Assembly (NCBI GenBank): GCA_963695075.1
Contig: CAVOFR010000007.1
Span: 930,001-994,000, forward strand
Direction: 5' to 3'
From: CAWCAL01 sp963695075
GTDB lineage: Bacteria > Actinomycetota > Acidimicrobiia > Acidimicrobiales > CAWCAL01
Length of the DNA: 64,000 bases
The notes beneath the pieces were generated by a model that was given only the letters and a program-made list of their open reading frames with translations, did not search any database and was not told the origin of the DNA. Position 1 is the first letter of the stretch, and every line of letters begins with the position of its first letter. A program made the position numbers and the translations under genes. Positions 41,486 to 49,712 of this stretch are shown here, piece by piece.

Positions 41486-42670
41486 TCAGCGGGCCCACGT
41501 GTACGGGTAGTCGGGGTCGGACGCCGCCCGGGCTGCATCGGTGACCGCCAGCGGGGCGAAGGTGTCGATCATCACCGCCACCTCCTCGGTCCGGTCCTCG
41601 TCGATGCTCGCCTCGAGACTGCCCGGCTGGGGGCCGTGGACGAACCCGGCAGGGTGGAACGACACCGATCCGACGCCGATCCCCGAGCCCGCTCGGCTCA
41701 TGAAATCGCCGGCCGAGTAGAACAGCACCTCGTCGCTGTCGGTGTTGGCGTGGTGGTAGGGGACCTTCACGGCGTCGGGGTGGAAGTCGTACGGCCGTGG
41801 CACGAACGAGCACACCACGAAACCGGGACCTTCGAACGTCTGGTGGACCGGAGGTGGCTGGTGGACCCGACCGACGATCGGCTCGAAGTCGGCGATGTTG
41901 AACGCCCACGGATACAGGCACCCGTCCCAGCCGACGACGTCGAAGGGGTGGTACCGGTGGGTGTGTCTCGAAAGGCCGGACCGGTCCCGGACCAGGACGG
42001 GGATGTTCTCACCGTCGGCGATCAGCGGCGCCTCGGGGGCCCGGACGTCGCGTTCGCAGTAGGGCGCGTGTTCGAGGAACTGCCCCTGATCCGAGAGATA
42101 CCTCCGAGGCGGCGAAACGTGACCTGACGCTGCGACGACCAGGGCGTCGACCGGTCCCTCGGTGATCCTCCATCGGTGGGTGGCCGACGCCGGGACCACG
42201 ACGTAGTCGCCGGATCCGACCGGGAGTGACCCGAACACCGATTCCAGGACCGCCCGGCCCTGTTGTACATAGACGAGCTCGTCGCCGATCACGTTGCGGT
42301 GGAGACCACTGGATTCGCTCGCGGCAACCCACGAGAGGGTGACGTCCCGGTTGCCCAGCATCACGACGCGGCCACTGACGAGGTCCGGGCCCGTCGGTTC
42401 GAGCTGACCGGTCCGGATGTGGCGCGGTATCAGGGGTGCTTCGGGCTTCGGAGTCCGAGAGGACGGACCACCCGGGTCCTGGCTCCCGTCGCGGGCCACG
42501 GACGAGATGTCCACCACCGCCGACGGCGAACTGGTGTGGTACAGCAGCGCCGAGCTGGAGGCGAACCCCGCTTGACCCATCAGTTCCTCGACGTGGAGCG
42601 AGCCGTCGGATTGCGGGTATCGGGTGTGGCGTTTGGGCGGGATGGTCCCGACCTGGCGGTAGTGCGGCAT
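41486..42670 (-). CDS. hmgA: Homogentisate 1,2-dioxygenase
   Basis: A 394-residue homogentisate dioxygenase with a double cupin fold. Recognisable regions are GTIPPKRHTRY at the N-terminus, LHRNVIGDELVYVQQG (first cupin) and the iron-site region FHPDAVKVPYHHANTDSDEVLFYSAGDFMSR, which is split here by a few residues, followed by FHPAGFVHGPQPG. It opens the ring of homogentisate to maleylacetoacetate. It is slightly shorter than the 430-residue proteobacterial enzymes, as is usual in actinobacteria. It is last in the hppD-aminotransferase-fahA-hmgA operon, with 3 bp between it and fahA. Confidence 0.92.
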   Translation of the reverse strand: MPHYRQVGTIPPKRHTRYPQSDGSLHVEELMGQAGFASSSALLYHTSSPSAVVDISSVARDGSQDPGGPSSRTPKPEAPLIPRHIRTGQLEPTGPDLVSGRVVMLGNRDVTLSWVAASESSGLHRNVIGDELVYVQQGRAVLESVFGSLPVGSGDYVVVPASATHRWRITEGPVDALVVAASGHVSPPRRYLSDQGQFLEHAPYCERDVRAPEAPLIADGENIPVLVRDRSGLSRHTHRYHPFDVVGWDGCLYPWAFNIADFEPIVGRVHQPPPVHQTFEGPGFVVCSFVPRPYDFHPDAVKVPYHHANTDSDEVLFYSAGDFMSRAGSGIGVGSVSFHPAGFVHGPQPGSLEASIDEDRTEEVAVMIDTFAPLAVTDAARAASDPDYPYTWAR

Positions 42671-42673
42671 ACC

Positions 42674-43942
42674 TCAGCTTCCCTCGGACGATGGCGTGGA
42701 CGACGCGATGGTGCCGGACACCTCACCCAGCCCGATGCGGAGACCGTCCTCGCCTCCCGCCCAGCCTCGCAGGGTGATCCGGTCGCCGTCGGACAGGAAG
42801 GTGCGGCTGGTCCCGTCGGGGAGGTCGATCGGTCGCTCGCCCCGCCAGGTGAGCTCGATCAAGCTCCCCTCGGTCCCGGGGGTGGGACCCGAAACGGTGC
42901 CCGACGCGAAGAGGTCGCCCGGGCCGGTCGAGGCACCGTTGACGGTCATGTGCGCCAGCTGTTGGGCGGGGGTCCAGTACATGTCGGCGAAGCTCGTGGT
43001 GCTGACGGTGACCGGGGGCATGCCGCCCGCCCGCATGGCCTCCGATTCGAGTATCACCTCGAGGTGGAGGTCGAACCCCCAGCGGTCGTCGGTGCGGAGG
43101 TATGACGCAACCGGTGGCTCTTGCACGGGCGGGGTGACCCGATGAGCGTCGAGTGCGGCGAAGCTCACCAGCCAGGGGGAGACCGACGTGGCGAAGCTCT
43201 TGCCCAGGAACGGCCCCAGGGGTTGGTACTCGTAGGCCTGGATGTCCCGCGCCGACCAATCGTTGACCAGGCACAATCCGTATAGGTGGGCGCGGGCGTC
43301 ATCGGCCGCAATGGGCCGACCCCGTGCGCTGCCGACGCCGACCACGGTGCCCACCTCGAGCTCGATGTCAAGGGCATTGCAGGGACCGAAGACGGGCTCG
43401 CCGTCGACCAACCGCAGCCCGCTGGGACGGGGGATGAGCTGGTCGGTGCCGATCAGCGTGCCCGATCGACCGTGGTATCCAACGGGGAGGTGACGCCAGT
43501 TCGGTAGGAGCGGCTCGGCGCCGGGCCGGAAGAGCCGGCCGAGGTTGGTGGCGTGATGCAAGGAGGAGTAGAAGTCCACGTAGTCGCCCACGTGCACCGG
43601 TAGGCCCATCCGGAGATCTGACCGGGGGTGCAACATCGGTTCGAGTGCCGTCGAATGGACCGGATCACTGAGCAGGCCGGTGAGACGGGCGCGGGTCGCC
43701 GCCCAGGTCTCGGGGCCGGCGGCCAGGTAGGAGTTGAGCCGATCCTGCGAGAAGCAACCCTCCGGGAGTCCGAGGCCGTCGAGGTGCCCCGTTTGTTCGA
43801 TCCTCGCCAGATCGAGGGCATGGTCGCCGATTGCGACCCAGGCCCTCGGCCAGCCGTCGGGTGGGGCGCCGACCCCGAGCGGCAGGTTCGCGATCGGAAA
43901 GGGGGAGTGGTCCGGGACCGGGATCCAGGAGGAGTCGGTCAT
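42674..43942 (-). CDS. fahA: Fumarylacetoacetase
   Basis: A 422-residue fumarylacetoacetate hydrolase. The N-terminal domain has SPFPIANLPLGV. The catalytic domain has DYVDFYSSLHHATNLGRLFRP, VGYHGRSGTLIG, ELEVGTVVG and the metal-binding NDWSARDIQAYEYQPLGPFLGKSF region (given in parts). It cleaves fumarylacetoacetate to fumarate and acetoacetate. No maleylacetoacetate isomerase gene is seen in the window, so that step is encoded elsewhere or occurs with mycothiol. ATG 43942 overlaps the aminotransferase-DinB stop by 4 bases (ATGA). Confidence 0.92.
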   Translation of the reverse strand: MTDSSWIPVPDHSPFPIANLPLGVGAPPDGWPRAWVAIGDHALDLARIEQTGHLDGLGLPEGCFSQDRLNSYLAAGPETWAATRARLTGLLSDPVHSTALEPMLHPRSDLRMGLPVHVGDYVDFYSSLHHATNLGRLFRPGAEPLLPNWRHLPVGYHGRSGTLIGTDQLIPRPSGLRLVDGEPVFGPCNALDIELEVGTVVGVGSARGRPIAADDARAHLYGLCLVNDWSARDIQAYEYQPLGPFLGKSFATSVSPWLVSFAALDAHRVTPPVQEPPVASYLRTDDRWGFDLHLEVILESEAMRAGGMPPVTVSTTSFADMYWTPAQQLAHMTVNGASTGPGDLFASGTVSGPTPGTEGSLIELTWRGERPIDLPDGTSRTFLSDGDRITLRGWAGGEDGLRIGLGEVSGTIASSTPSSEGS

Positions 43943-45504
43943 CTGCGGAGTCCGTCCAGTTGGTCGGCGTGTTCGTGATAGTGGCCCACCGCGAATTCGT
44001 CCAGGATCTGCCACAGGTCCATGTCGCCGAGCGTTTCGTGTCGGCCCACACGAGTCCAGTCGGTGGGGTCCAGCTGAGCCAGCTCGGCTTCGAGGGCGTC
44101 CATGTCACGATGCACGACCGCCAGATGATCGGCGACAGATCCGTGCCGGTGTCGTTCGATCATGGCGACGCGATGGGGATCGCTCTTCGTCCGGCCGAAC
44201 GGCGTCGGAGCCGACGAGCGGGCGTCGACGATGAGCTGGAGCTCGGGTAACCAGTAGCTGCCGAACTCGGCAAGGTGGGCCCAGACCTGGCCCTCGTCCC
44301 ATCGTTCGGCGGTCACCGGATCGGCGTCGGTGAAGCCGGTGGCCCGACGAGCGGCAGCATGGGTGTCGAGCCGGTGGCGAGCGCGGCGCAGGTCGTCGAT
44401 GAGGGATTGCACGCGCCTCGAGAGCCTGCCGGTGGGCAGGCCCCAAGCGACGGCATCTCTCGACCCTGCGACCCGTTCGAAGGTCTCGAGGAAGCGGTCG
44501 TTTTCGTCGGCCTCAGCGATGGTGACACGGGCACCGGTGCCCGGGAAGCCTCGGGTGACGACTCCGTCCTGTTCGAGAGCCACGGTCAGATCCTCGGTCG
44601 CATCACCGGCCGGTAGCCACACGAAGTTGGCCTGACCATCGGGGACGGACCATCCGAGTACCCGTAGCTCTCGCTCGACGCGGCGTCGTTCGGTGACGAT
44701 CCGTTCGACTCGATCCACCAGCTCGTCGTGCGCTCCGAGGCTGGCGAGGGCCGCGGCCTGGCCCGGGCCGTTCACCGCGAACGGGATGAGGGTCCGGTCG
44801 ATTGCGTTGATCACCTCGACGTTGCCGAATCCGTAGCCCACCCGCAGGGACGCCAGTCCGTGCGCCTTGCTGAAGGTCCGCAGGATCACCAGGTTGTCGT
44901 ACCGGTCGAGCAGGGGAACGGTGTCGGGCAGGGCCGCGCTGGTCACGAACTCCCGGTATGCCTCGTCCAGGACGACGATGGTCGTGGCCGGGACGGTGTC
45001 GAGCAGTTTGATGATGTCGTCGATTCCCAATGCGGTTCCGGTGGGGTTGTTCGGGTTGGCCAGCAGCACGAGCTTGGTGCGCTCGTCGACCGCCTCGAGG
45101 TGGCCGGCGAGGTCATTGGTCAGGCGGCGTAGCGGAACCATGGTGGCTGCGGCTCCGGTGAGCGTCGCGAAGACGGGGTACGCCTCGAAGCTCGGCCAGC
45201 CGTGGACGACCGGGTCGCCGGGATCGAGGTAGGTGAGGGCGAGCTGTTGGAGTAGCCCGACCGATCCGCAGCCGACCGTGACCCGGTCCGGGTCCAGCTC
45301 GTGCCGCGCAGCGATGGCGGTGCGGAGGCGTGTCGCGCGGTGGTCGGGATACCGATTGAGCTGCTCGGCTGCGGAGGCGATTGCGGTAGATACGCTGGGA
45401 AGCGGACCGTAGGGTGCCTCGTTCGAAGCGAGCTTGATCGCATCGGCCACGCCGTGGTCGATCTCGGCTTGGGCCGCGCTACGACCCGGGCGGTAGGCGG
45501 TCAT
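43939..45504 (-). CDS. HisC-type aromatic aminotransferase fused to a DinB-like domain
   Basis: A 521-residue protein. Residues 1 to about 345 are a class I/II PLP aminotransferase of the histidinol-phosphate/aromatic type: DAIKLASNEAPYGPLPS, RYPDHRATRLRTAIA, LANPNNPTGTALG, LDEAYREFV and PLP Lys213 in RTFSKAHGLASLRVGYG. Residues about 350-521 are a DinB/mycothiol-dependent-type four-helix domain with RWDEGQVWAHLAEFG and the metal-type motif VGHYHEHADQL. The frame is open throughout, with no internal stop or overlapping start. Its place between hppD and fahA points to tyrosine (or phenylalanine) transamination to 4-hydroxyphenylpyruvate. The DinB part is not a usual partner of this enzyme, and its role is unknown. 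Confidence 0.85.
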   Translation of the reverse strand: MTAYRPGRSAAQAEIDHGVADAIKLASNEAPYGPLPSVSTAIASAAEQLNRYPDHRATRLRTAIAARHELDPDRVTVGCGSVGLLQQLALTYLDPGDPVVHGWPSFEAYPVFATLTGAAATMVPLRRLTNDLAGHLEAVDERTKLVLLANPNNPTGTALGIDDIIKLLDTVPATTIVVLDEAYREFVTSAALPDTVPLLDRYDNLVILRTFSKAHGLASLRVGYGFGNVEVINAIDRTLIPFAVNGPGQAAALASLGAHDELVDRVERIVTERRRVERELRVLGWSVPDGQANFVWLPAGDATEDLTVALEQDGVVTRGFPGTGARVTIAEADENDRFLETFERVAGSRDAVAWGLPTGRLSRRVQSLIDDLRRARHRLDTHAAARRATGFTDADPVTAERWDEGQVWAHLAEFGSYWLPELQLIVDARSSAPTPFGRTKSDPHRVAMIERHRHGSVADHLAVVHRDMDALEAELAQLDPTDWTRVGRHETLGDMDLWQILDEFAVGHYHEHADQLDGLRR

Positions 45505-45533
45505 GTGCGTGATCGCTGATCGGGGACGACCGA

Positions 45534-46703
45534 TCACAGGTTGCCTCGGCGGGCCTGTTCTCGCTCGATCGATTCGAAGAGGGCCTTGAAGTTCCCCTCG
45601 CCGAATCCGCGAGCTCCGCCCCGTTCGATGATCTCGATGAACACCGTGGGTCGGTCGCTGACCGGCTCGGTGAACAGCTGGAGGAGGTGGCCGTCGGGCT
45701 CGTGGTCGATGAGGATGCCGAGGCGGGTCAGATCGTCCCAGGGCAGATCGAGGAACCCGAGCCGCCGGCGGACGTCCTCGAAGTACTCGGCGTTGGCTTC
45801 GAGGAAGCGGACGCCACGGGCGCGCAGCGCGGAGATCGCCTGCACGATGTCGGTCGTGTGGAACGCGAGATGCTGCACGCCCGGGCCGCGGTAGGTGTCC
45901 AGGTACTCCTGGATCTGGCTCTTCTTCAGTCCTTGCGCTGGCTCGTTGAGGGGCATGACCACCCCGCCACCGTTCCAGACCACCGTGGAGCGGAGAGCCG
46001 AGTACTCGGTGGCGATCTGGGACTCGTCGAAGTGGCGGAGCTGGGTGAAGCCCATCACGTCCTCGTAGAACGAGACCCAGTGGTCGAGGCGTCCTTCCTC
46101 GACGTTGCCGACGACGTGATCCACGGTGGTCAGCCCCACCGGGGGGCCGGCCGACTCCGGCGGGAGACCGGTGGTCACGTAGCCGGGGCAGTAGTGGCCG
46201 GCGTAGTCGCTGCGGTCGACGAAGGTGTGCTTGGTCTCGCCGTACGTGGCGACCGCGGCCAACCGGAGTGTGCCGTGCTCGTCGCTCAACCCATACGGCT
46301 CTCGAGCCGGCCGGGCTCCTCGAGCCAGCGCCGCCGTGTAGGTGGATTCGGTGTCGTCGACCACGAAGGCGAGGTCGTGTGCGCCGTCCCCGTGTTGTCG
46401 AACGTGACTCCAGATCTCGGAGTCGGGGGAGAGGCCGGCGGTGACGACCAGCCGGATGTCGCCCTGCTCGAGAAGGTACGACGAGCGGTCGTCCGTGCCG
46501 GTCTCGGGTCCGGCGTAGGCGGTGACCGTGAAGCCGAACGAGCCACACAGGAATCCGGCCATGGCTCGGGCGTTGCCGACCCAGAACTCGATCGAGTCCC
46601 AACCGCGCAGCCGGGCGGCCGGGCTGGCGGCGTCCGGATCCAGGATGGTCAACGGGTCCCCTTGGGCGATCGAGTCGCCCCCATCGTCACCACGAACCGC
46701 CAT
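45534..46703 (-). CDS. hppD: 4-Hydroxyphenylpyruvate dioxygenase
   Basis: A 389-residue HPPD made of two glyoxalase-fold halves. The iron ligands are His196 (TTVDHVVGNV), His278 (GVQHLAFHTTDI) and Glu357 (VFIEIIER). RSDYAGHYCPGY, GFTQLRHFDE and the C-terminal GGARGFGEGNFKALFESIER are typical of the family. It converts 4-hydroxyphenylpyruvate to homogentisate. It is the first gene of the operon; the aminotransferase fusion starts 29 bp downstream. Its promoter must lie in or next to the repeated DNA at 46724-46900, which begins 20 bp upstream of the ATG. Confidence 0.93.
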   Translation of the reverse strand: MAVRGDDGGDSIAQGDPLTILDPDAASPAARLRGWDSIEFWVGNARAMAGFLCGSFGFTVTAYAGPETGTDDRSSYLLEQGDIRLVVTAGLSPDSEIWSHVRQHGDGAHDLAFVVDDTESTYTAALARGARPAREPYGLSDEHGTLRLAAVATYGETKHTFVDRSDYAGHYCPGYVTTGLPPESAGPPVGLTTVDHVVGNVEEGRLDHWVSFYEDVMGFTQLRHFDESQIATEYSALRSTVVWNGGGVVMPLNEPAQGLKKSQIQEYLDTYRGPGVQHLAFHTTDIVQAISALRARGVRFLEANAEYFEDVRRRLGFLDLPWDDLTRLGILIDHEPDGHLLQLFTEPVSDRPTVFIEIIERGGARGFGEGNFKALFESIEREQARRGNL

Positions 46704-46723
46704 CCTGTCAACGGTTCTGGTTC

Positions 46724-46808
46724 TCTTGGCGCAGCGATGATCCGCTGCGCCGGCTTCGCCATCGGGTTCTGCGTTGCTGCTGCTGCGCTCCGCTCCGCAG
46801 CCTCACTC
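46724..46808. repeat. 85-bp hairpin repeat, copy A
   Basis: This element is identical over all 85 bases to copy B. It contains the perfect hairpin GGCGCAGCG-ATGATC-CGCTGCGCC, then GGC-TTC-GCC, a GCTGCTGCTGCG run and a final CTGCG/CGCAG stem. It begins 20 bp upstream of the hppD start. Confidence 0.92.
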
Positions 46809-46815
46809 GATGCTT

Positions 46816-46900
46816 TCTTGGCGCAGCGATGATCCGCTGCGCCGGCTTCGCCATCGGGTTCTGCGTTGCTGCTGCTGCGCTCCGCTCCGCAGCCTCACTC
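46816..46900. repeat. 85-bp hairpin repeat, copy B
   Basis: An exact tandem duplicate of copy A, separated by 7 bases (period 92). Its last six bases include the stop codon (46895-46897) of the hypothetical gene on the minus strand. The two copies fill nearly the whole 191-bp gap between that gene and hppD. Confidence 0.92.
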
Positions 46901-47629
46901 TTTCCAGTCCTTGCGGTCGTCGCGGTTGGGCTGCCGGCCGGTGCGGAAGGGACAGAGAGGGGCCGCCACCATGGCGATGCGTTGCCAGTCGGTGACGATA
47001 CGCCGGGCGGTTTCGCGCCACCCGATGACCTCGAGGTCGTCGTGGGCCTGCTCACCGTCGGCCCACGCCTGCCAGGACGGAACCGCCCACAGCAGGATCG
47101 CCTCGTCGTCGTCTCGCATCGCGGTGGTCCATGCTCCGGCGAGCTGCCAGCCGAAGCGTCCGTACGCGGTGACGGCCCGTTCGCGAGCCGCCTCCAGGAA
47201 CTCGGGCGCCGTCCCGGCTCGGCACCGGAGGGTCTCGTGGGCGAAGACATCGGCTCGGACCCCGGCGTCGAGTTGCTCGGTGATGGTCGGCATCCACGGC
47301 GCCGGGAGCAGGACGCGGTCGAACCCGCCCGTCCTGAACTCGGCGGCCTTCGTCCACCACTTCTCGAGCTTGGGATCCTGGAGTCCGGCACCAATCGCCT
47401 CGTCGGCGAACGACGCGGCCAGGCCGTCGAGACCGTGCTCCTCCCAGATGTTGCAGACCTGGGGCCAGTGCCCGGTGCTACCGAGCACACCCCAGACGCC
47501 GAAGCACCGCTGGTCCCGGTCCTCCTGGGCGTTGGGGCTCCAGTTGGCCGTCATGTGGTGCATGTAGTCGGCCCGGTGGGTGCCCCGGATGTCGACGAGC
47601 TCGTGGATGTAGGCCTTCTCGTTCGTCAT
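46895..47629 (-). CDS. Hypothetical protein with two related alpha/beta-barrel-like halves
   Basis: A 244-residue soluble protein that I do not recognise with certainty. Residues about 5-115 and 120-220 look like two copies of a NIPSNAP- or ABM-like ferredoxin fold: each begins with a strand and His-Glu (YIHELVDIRG; VFAHETLRCR) and ends with a Trp-rich strand (FGVWGVLGSTGHWPQV; LAGAWTTAMRDDDEAILLW). The tail is basic and Asp-rich. ATG 47629 overlaps the crotonase stop (ATGA), so it is the last gene of the ligase-crotonase operon and probably acts on the same pathway. Its stop codon lies inside repeat copy B. Confidence 0.7.
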   Translation of the reverse strand: MTNEKAYIHELVDIRGTHRADYMHHMTANWSPNAQEDRDQRCFGVWGVLGSTGHWPQVCNIWEEHGLDGLAASFADEAIGAGLQDPKLEKWWTKAAEFRTGGFDRVLLPAPWMPTITEQLDAGVRADVFAHETLRCRAGTAPEFLEAARERAVTAYGRFGWQLAGAWTTAMRDDDEAILLWAVPSWQAWADGEQAHDDLEVIGWRETARRIVTDWQRIAMVAAPLCPFRTGRQPNRDDRKDWKE

Positions 47630-48300
47630 CGTTCCAGTGCTCTCCAGAGGGTCTGCTTGGCGGCGGCGAGGTGGTCGGGGTCGCGCAGCGCGATCGCCTC
47701 GGCCAGCGTCCGGGCCCTGTCGCGAAGCTGGTCTTCGGGTAGGACCTCCGACACTATGCCGAGCTGGCGAGCACGTTCGGCTGTCATGTGCTCGTGTCGA
47801 CCGAGCAACGCCATCCGCGACACGGCTTCCATCGGCGACTTCTTGAGGAGGCCGATCGCCTCGAACGCCGACACCTGACCCACCGAGACGTGCGGGTCGA
47901 GGAACGTCGCAGTGTCGGCGGCGAGGACGATGTCGGCGTCGGCGACGAAATGCAGGCCTCCGCCAGCGCAGACTCCGTTGACGGCGGCGATCACCGGTTT
48001 GGTCACACCGCAATGCCAGGCGGTCATCCGAAGCTCGAAGTCGCGGGTCTGGCGTGAGCTCCGCCGCAACGCCTCCTCATCCCCGGCCAGCTGGCCCACA
48101 TCGAGCCCGGTCTGGAAGGCCGACCCGTTGCCGGTGTTCACGATGACCCGTACGTCACGGTCGGCCTCGAGCTCGGCCCAGGCATTCTCGAGATCGACGA
48201 ACATTCGGGCGTCGAGCGCATTGCCGACCGCGGGTCGGTCGAAGATCAGCCAGCCGACCGCTCCGTCGCGGGAGACCTCGAGCGTCTCGTGGTCGATCAC
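47626..48300 (-). CDS. Truncated-looking crotonase with His-His in place of catalytic Glu residues
   Basis: A 224-residue crotonase-fold protein, about 50 residues shorter than its neighbour at 49705-50532. It matches that neighbour along its length until it stops after LWRALER. The oxyanion-hole segment is VCAGGGLHFVADAD. His117 and His137 (LDPHVSVGQ) occupy the columns of hydratase Glu144 and Glu164, so classical hydration is unlikely. The missing C-terminal helices normally close the active site of the adjacent subunit, so it may work as a heteromer with the longer paralogue. GTG 48300 overlaps the ligase stop (GTGA), and its stop overlaps the next ATG. Confidence 0.82.
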   Translation of the reverse strand: MIDHETLEVSRDGAVGWLIFDRPAVGNALDARMFVDLENAWAELEADRDVRVIVNTGNGSAFQTGLDVGQLAGDEEALRRSSRQTRDFELRMTAWHCGVTKPVIAAVNGVCAGGGLHFVADADIVLAADTATFLDPHVSVGQVSAFEAIGLLKKSPMEAVSRMALLGRHEHMTAERARQLGIVSEVLPEDQLRDRARTLAEAIALRDPDHLAAAKQTLWRALER

Positions 48301-49712
48301 GGGTGCAACTCGCGTCGCAGCAGCTTTCCGGCATCGTTGCGAGGCAGCCGGTCGACCCGCTCGAACCGGACCGGGACCTTGTACGGCGCGAGCGCCGACC
48401 GGCACGCGGCCTCCAGCACGTCGTCGTCGACCACGACTCCGTCGGTCTCCCGCACGACGTAGGCCACCGGGACCTCGCCGAGCCGATCGTCTGCCGCGGG
48501 TGCAACCGCGGCCTCGCGTACGCCCGGTACGGCGGCGAGGACTTCCTCGACCTCGTCCGGATAGACCTTGTTGCCCCCTCGGTTGATCAGGTCGCCGATG
48601 CGCCCCTCGATCCACACGAAGCCGTCGTCGTCCACGCGGGCGAGGTCGCCGGTCCGGACGAACCCGTCATCGGTGAGTCGGTCGTGCAGGTCGTCATCGG
48701 ACGCGTAGCCGACGGCACGGCGAGGAGGGAGCACCAGCAGCTCGCCCACGCCCGCCCGGTCGGGCGAAGCGATCCGAATCTCGACCCCGGGATGGGGTCG
48801 TCCCACCGCTCCGAGCTTCTCGGGATGCTCCCTGGCGTCGGCGGTGGTCCACCCGATCACCTCGCCGATCTCGGCCTGGCCGTATCCGTTGAGCACGGTG
48901 ACGCCGAACTTCTCGGTGAATCGTCGGGCCTGGAACGGTGAGAGGGGAGCTGTGATCGATCGCACGTACCGTAGCGGCATCAGATCGGTGACGGCGGCGT
49001 CGTCAGCCAGCATCGCCATCGCTGCGGGCGGCAGGACCGACGATCTGATCTGGTGCCGTTGGACCAACATCCGGAACTTCCGCGCCTGGAACGTGTCCAT
49101 GAAGACCAGCGGTGCGCCGGCCCGGAGCCCGAAGAGCGCGTTGTAGATGCCGGCGTTCACGGCCATCGGGACGGGAATGAGGTTGGCCGACACTTCCCGA
49201 GCGGGAGTCCGCGACTTCGCGCGAAGGGGAGTGAGCACGCGATCGAGTAGCTCGAGGTACCCCTCGTGCGTATGGAGCACCGGCCTGGGTCGTCCGGTCG
49301 TACCCGAGGTCCACAGCACGAACGCCACACCGTCGTCGTAGGTGCGGCCGGACGGCAGGGGCTCCACGCCGTCGGGCCGCAGCACCGCACCCGCACCGGT
49401 CTCGTCGAGGAGGGCGCCCAGCGACGCGTCCGGGAGGCGTGGATTGACGGGAACGGCGACGGCGTCGATGGTCCATGCGGCCAGCATGGCGATCAGCTGC
49501 TCGTCGCCCCGGCTCCGGATGATCGCGACACCGGTGCGGGCCGTGACTCCTGCCTCATTCATCTCCCGGGCCATGTTGATGACGCGATCGCCGGCTTCGC
49601 GTGCGGCCATCTGGCGATCGACCGAACACAACAGGGGGTCGCTGCCGTCCATCCCATCGGCGAGCAGCGGGTGGTCGAAGAGCAGCCGGGCCAGGTTCGG
49701 CCGGTCAGTCAT
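48297..49712 (-). CDS. AMP-forming acyl-CoA synthetase
   Basis: A 471-residue ANL-superfamily ligase. Motif A3 is VLWTSGTTGRPRPV, then NGYGQAEIG, RTGDLARVDDDGFVWIEGR, NRGGNKVYPDEVEE and the C-terminal catalytic Lys in NDAGKLLRREL. The N-terminal domain is short and compact compared with long-chain ligases. It activates a carboxylic acid as CoA thioester via the adenylate. Start ATG 49712 overlaps the upstream crotonase by 8 bp, and its own stop overlaps the next crotonase. It provides the entry reaction for this catabolic operon; the acid is unknown. Confidence 0.88.
   Translation of the reverse strand: MTDRPNLARLLFDHPLLADGMDGSDPLLCSVDRQMAAREAGDRVINMAREMNEAGVTARTGVAIIRSRGDEQLIAMLAAWTIDAVAVPVNPRLPDASLGALLDETGAGAVLRPDGVEPLPSGRTYDDGVAFVLWTSGTTGRPRPVLHTHEGYLELLDRVLTPLRAKSRTPAREVSANLIPVPMAVNAGIYNALFGLRAGAPLVFMDTFQARKFRMLVQRHQIRSSVLPPAAMAMLADDAAVTDLMPLRYVRSITAPLSPFQARRFTEKFGVTVLNGYGQAEIGEVIGWTTADAREHPEKLGAVGRPHPGVEIRIASPDRAGVGELLVLPPRRAVGYASDDDLHDRLTDDGFVRTGDLARVDDDGFVWIEGRIGDLINRGGNKVYPDEVEEVLAAVPGVREAAVAPAADDRLGEVPVAYVVRETDGVVVDDDVLEAACRSALAPYKVPVRFERVDRLPRNDAGKLLRRELHP

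Noticed and set aside
43939..46602. An 887-codon frame that would extend the aminotransferase-DinB protein upstream
   Set aside because: Codons before 45504 are an out-of-frame shadow of hppD; the aminotransferase domain starts at MTAYRPGRS.
46724..46900. The tandem 85-bp repeats considered as a CRISPR array
   Set aside because: There are only two units, the spacer is 7 bp, and there are no cas genes nearby; the hairpin structure fits a REP-like element better.
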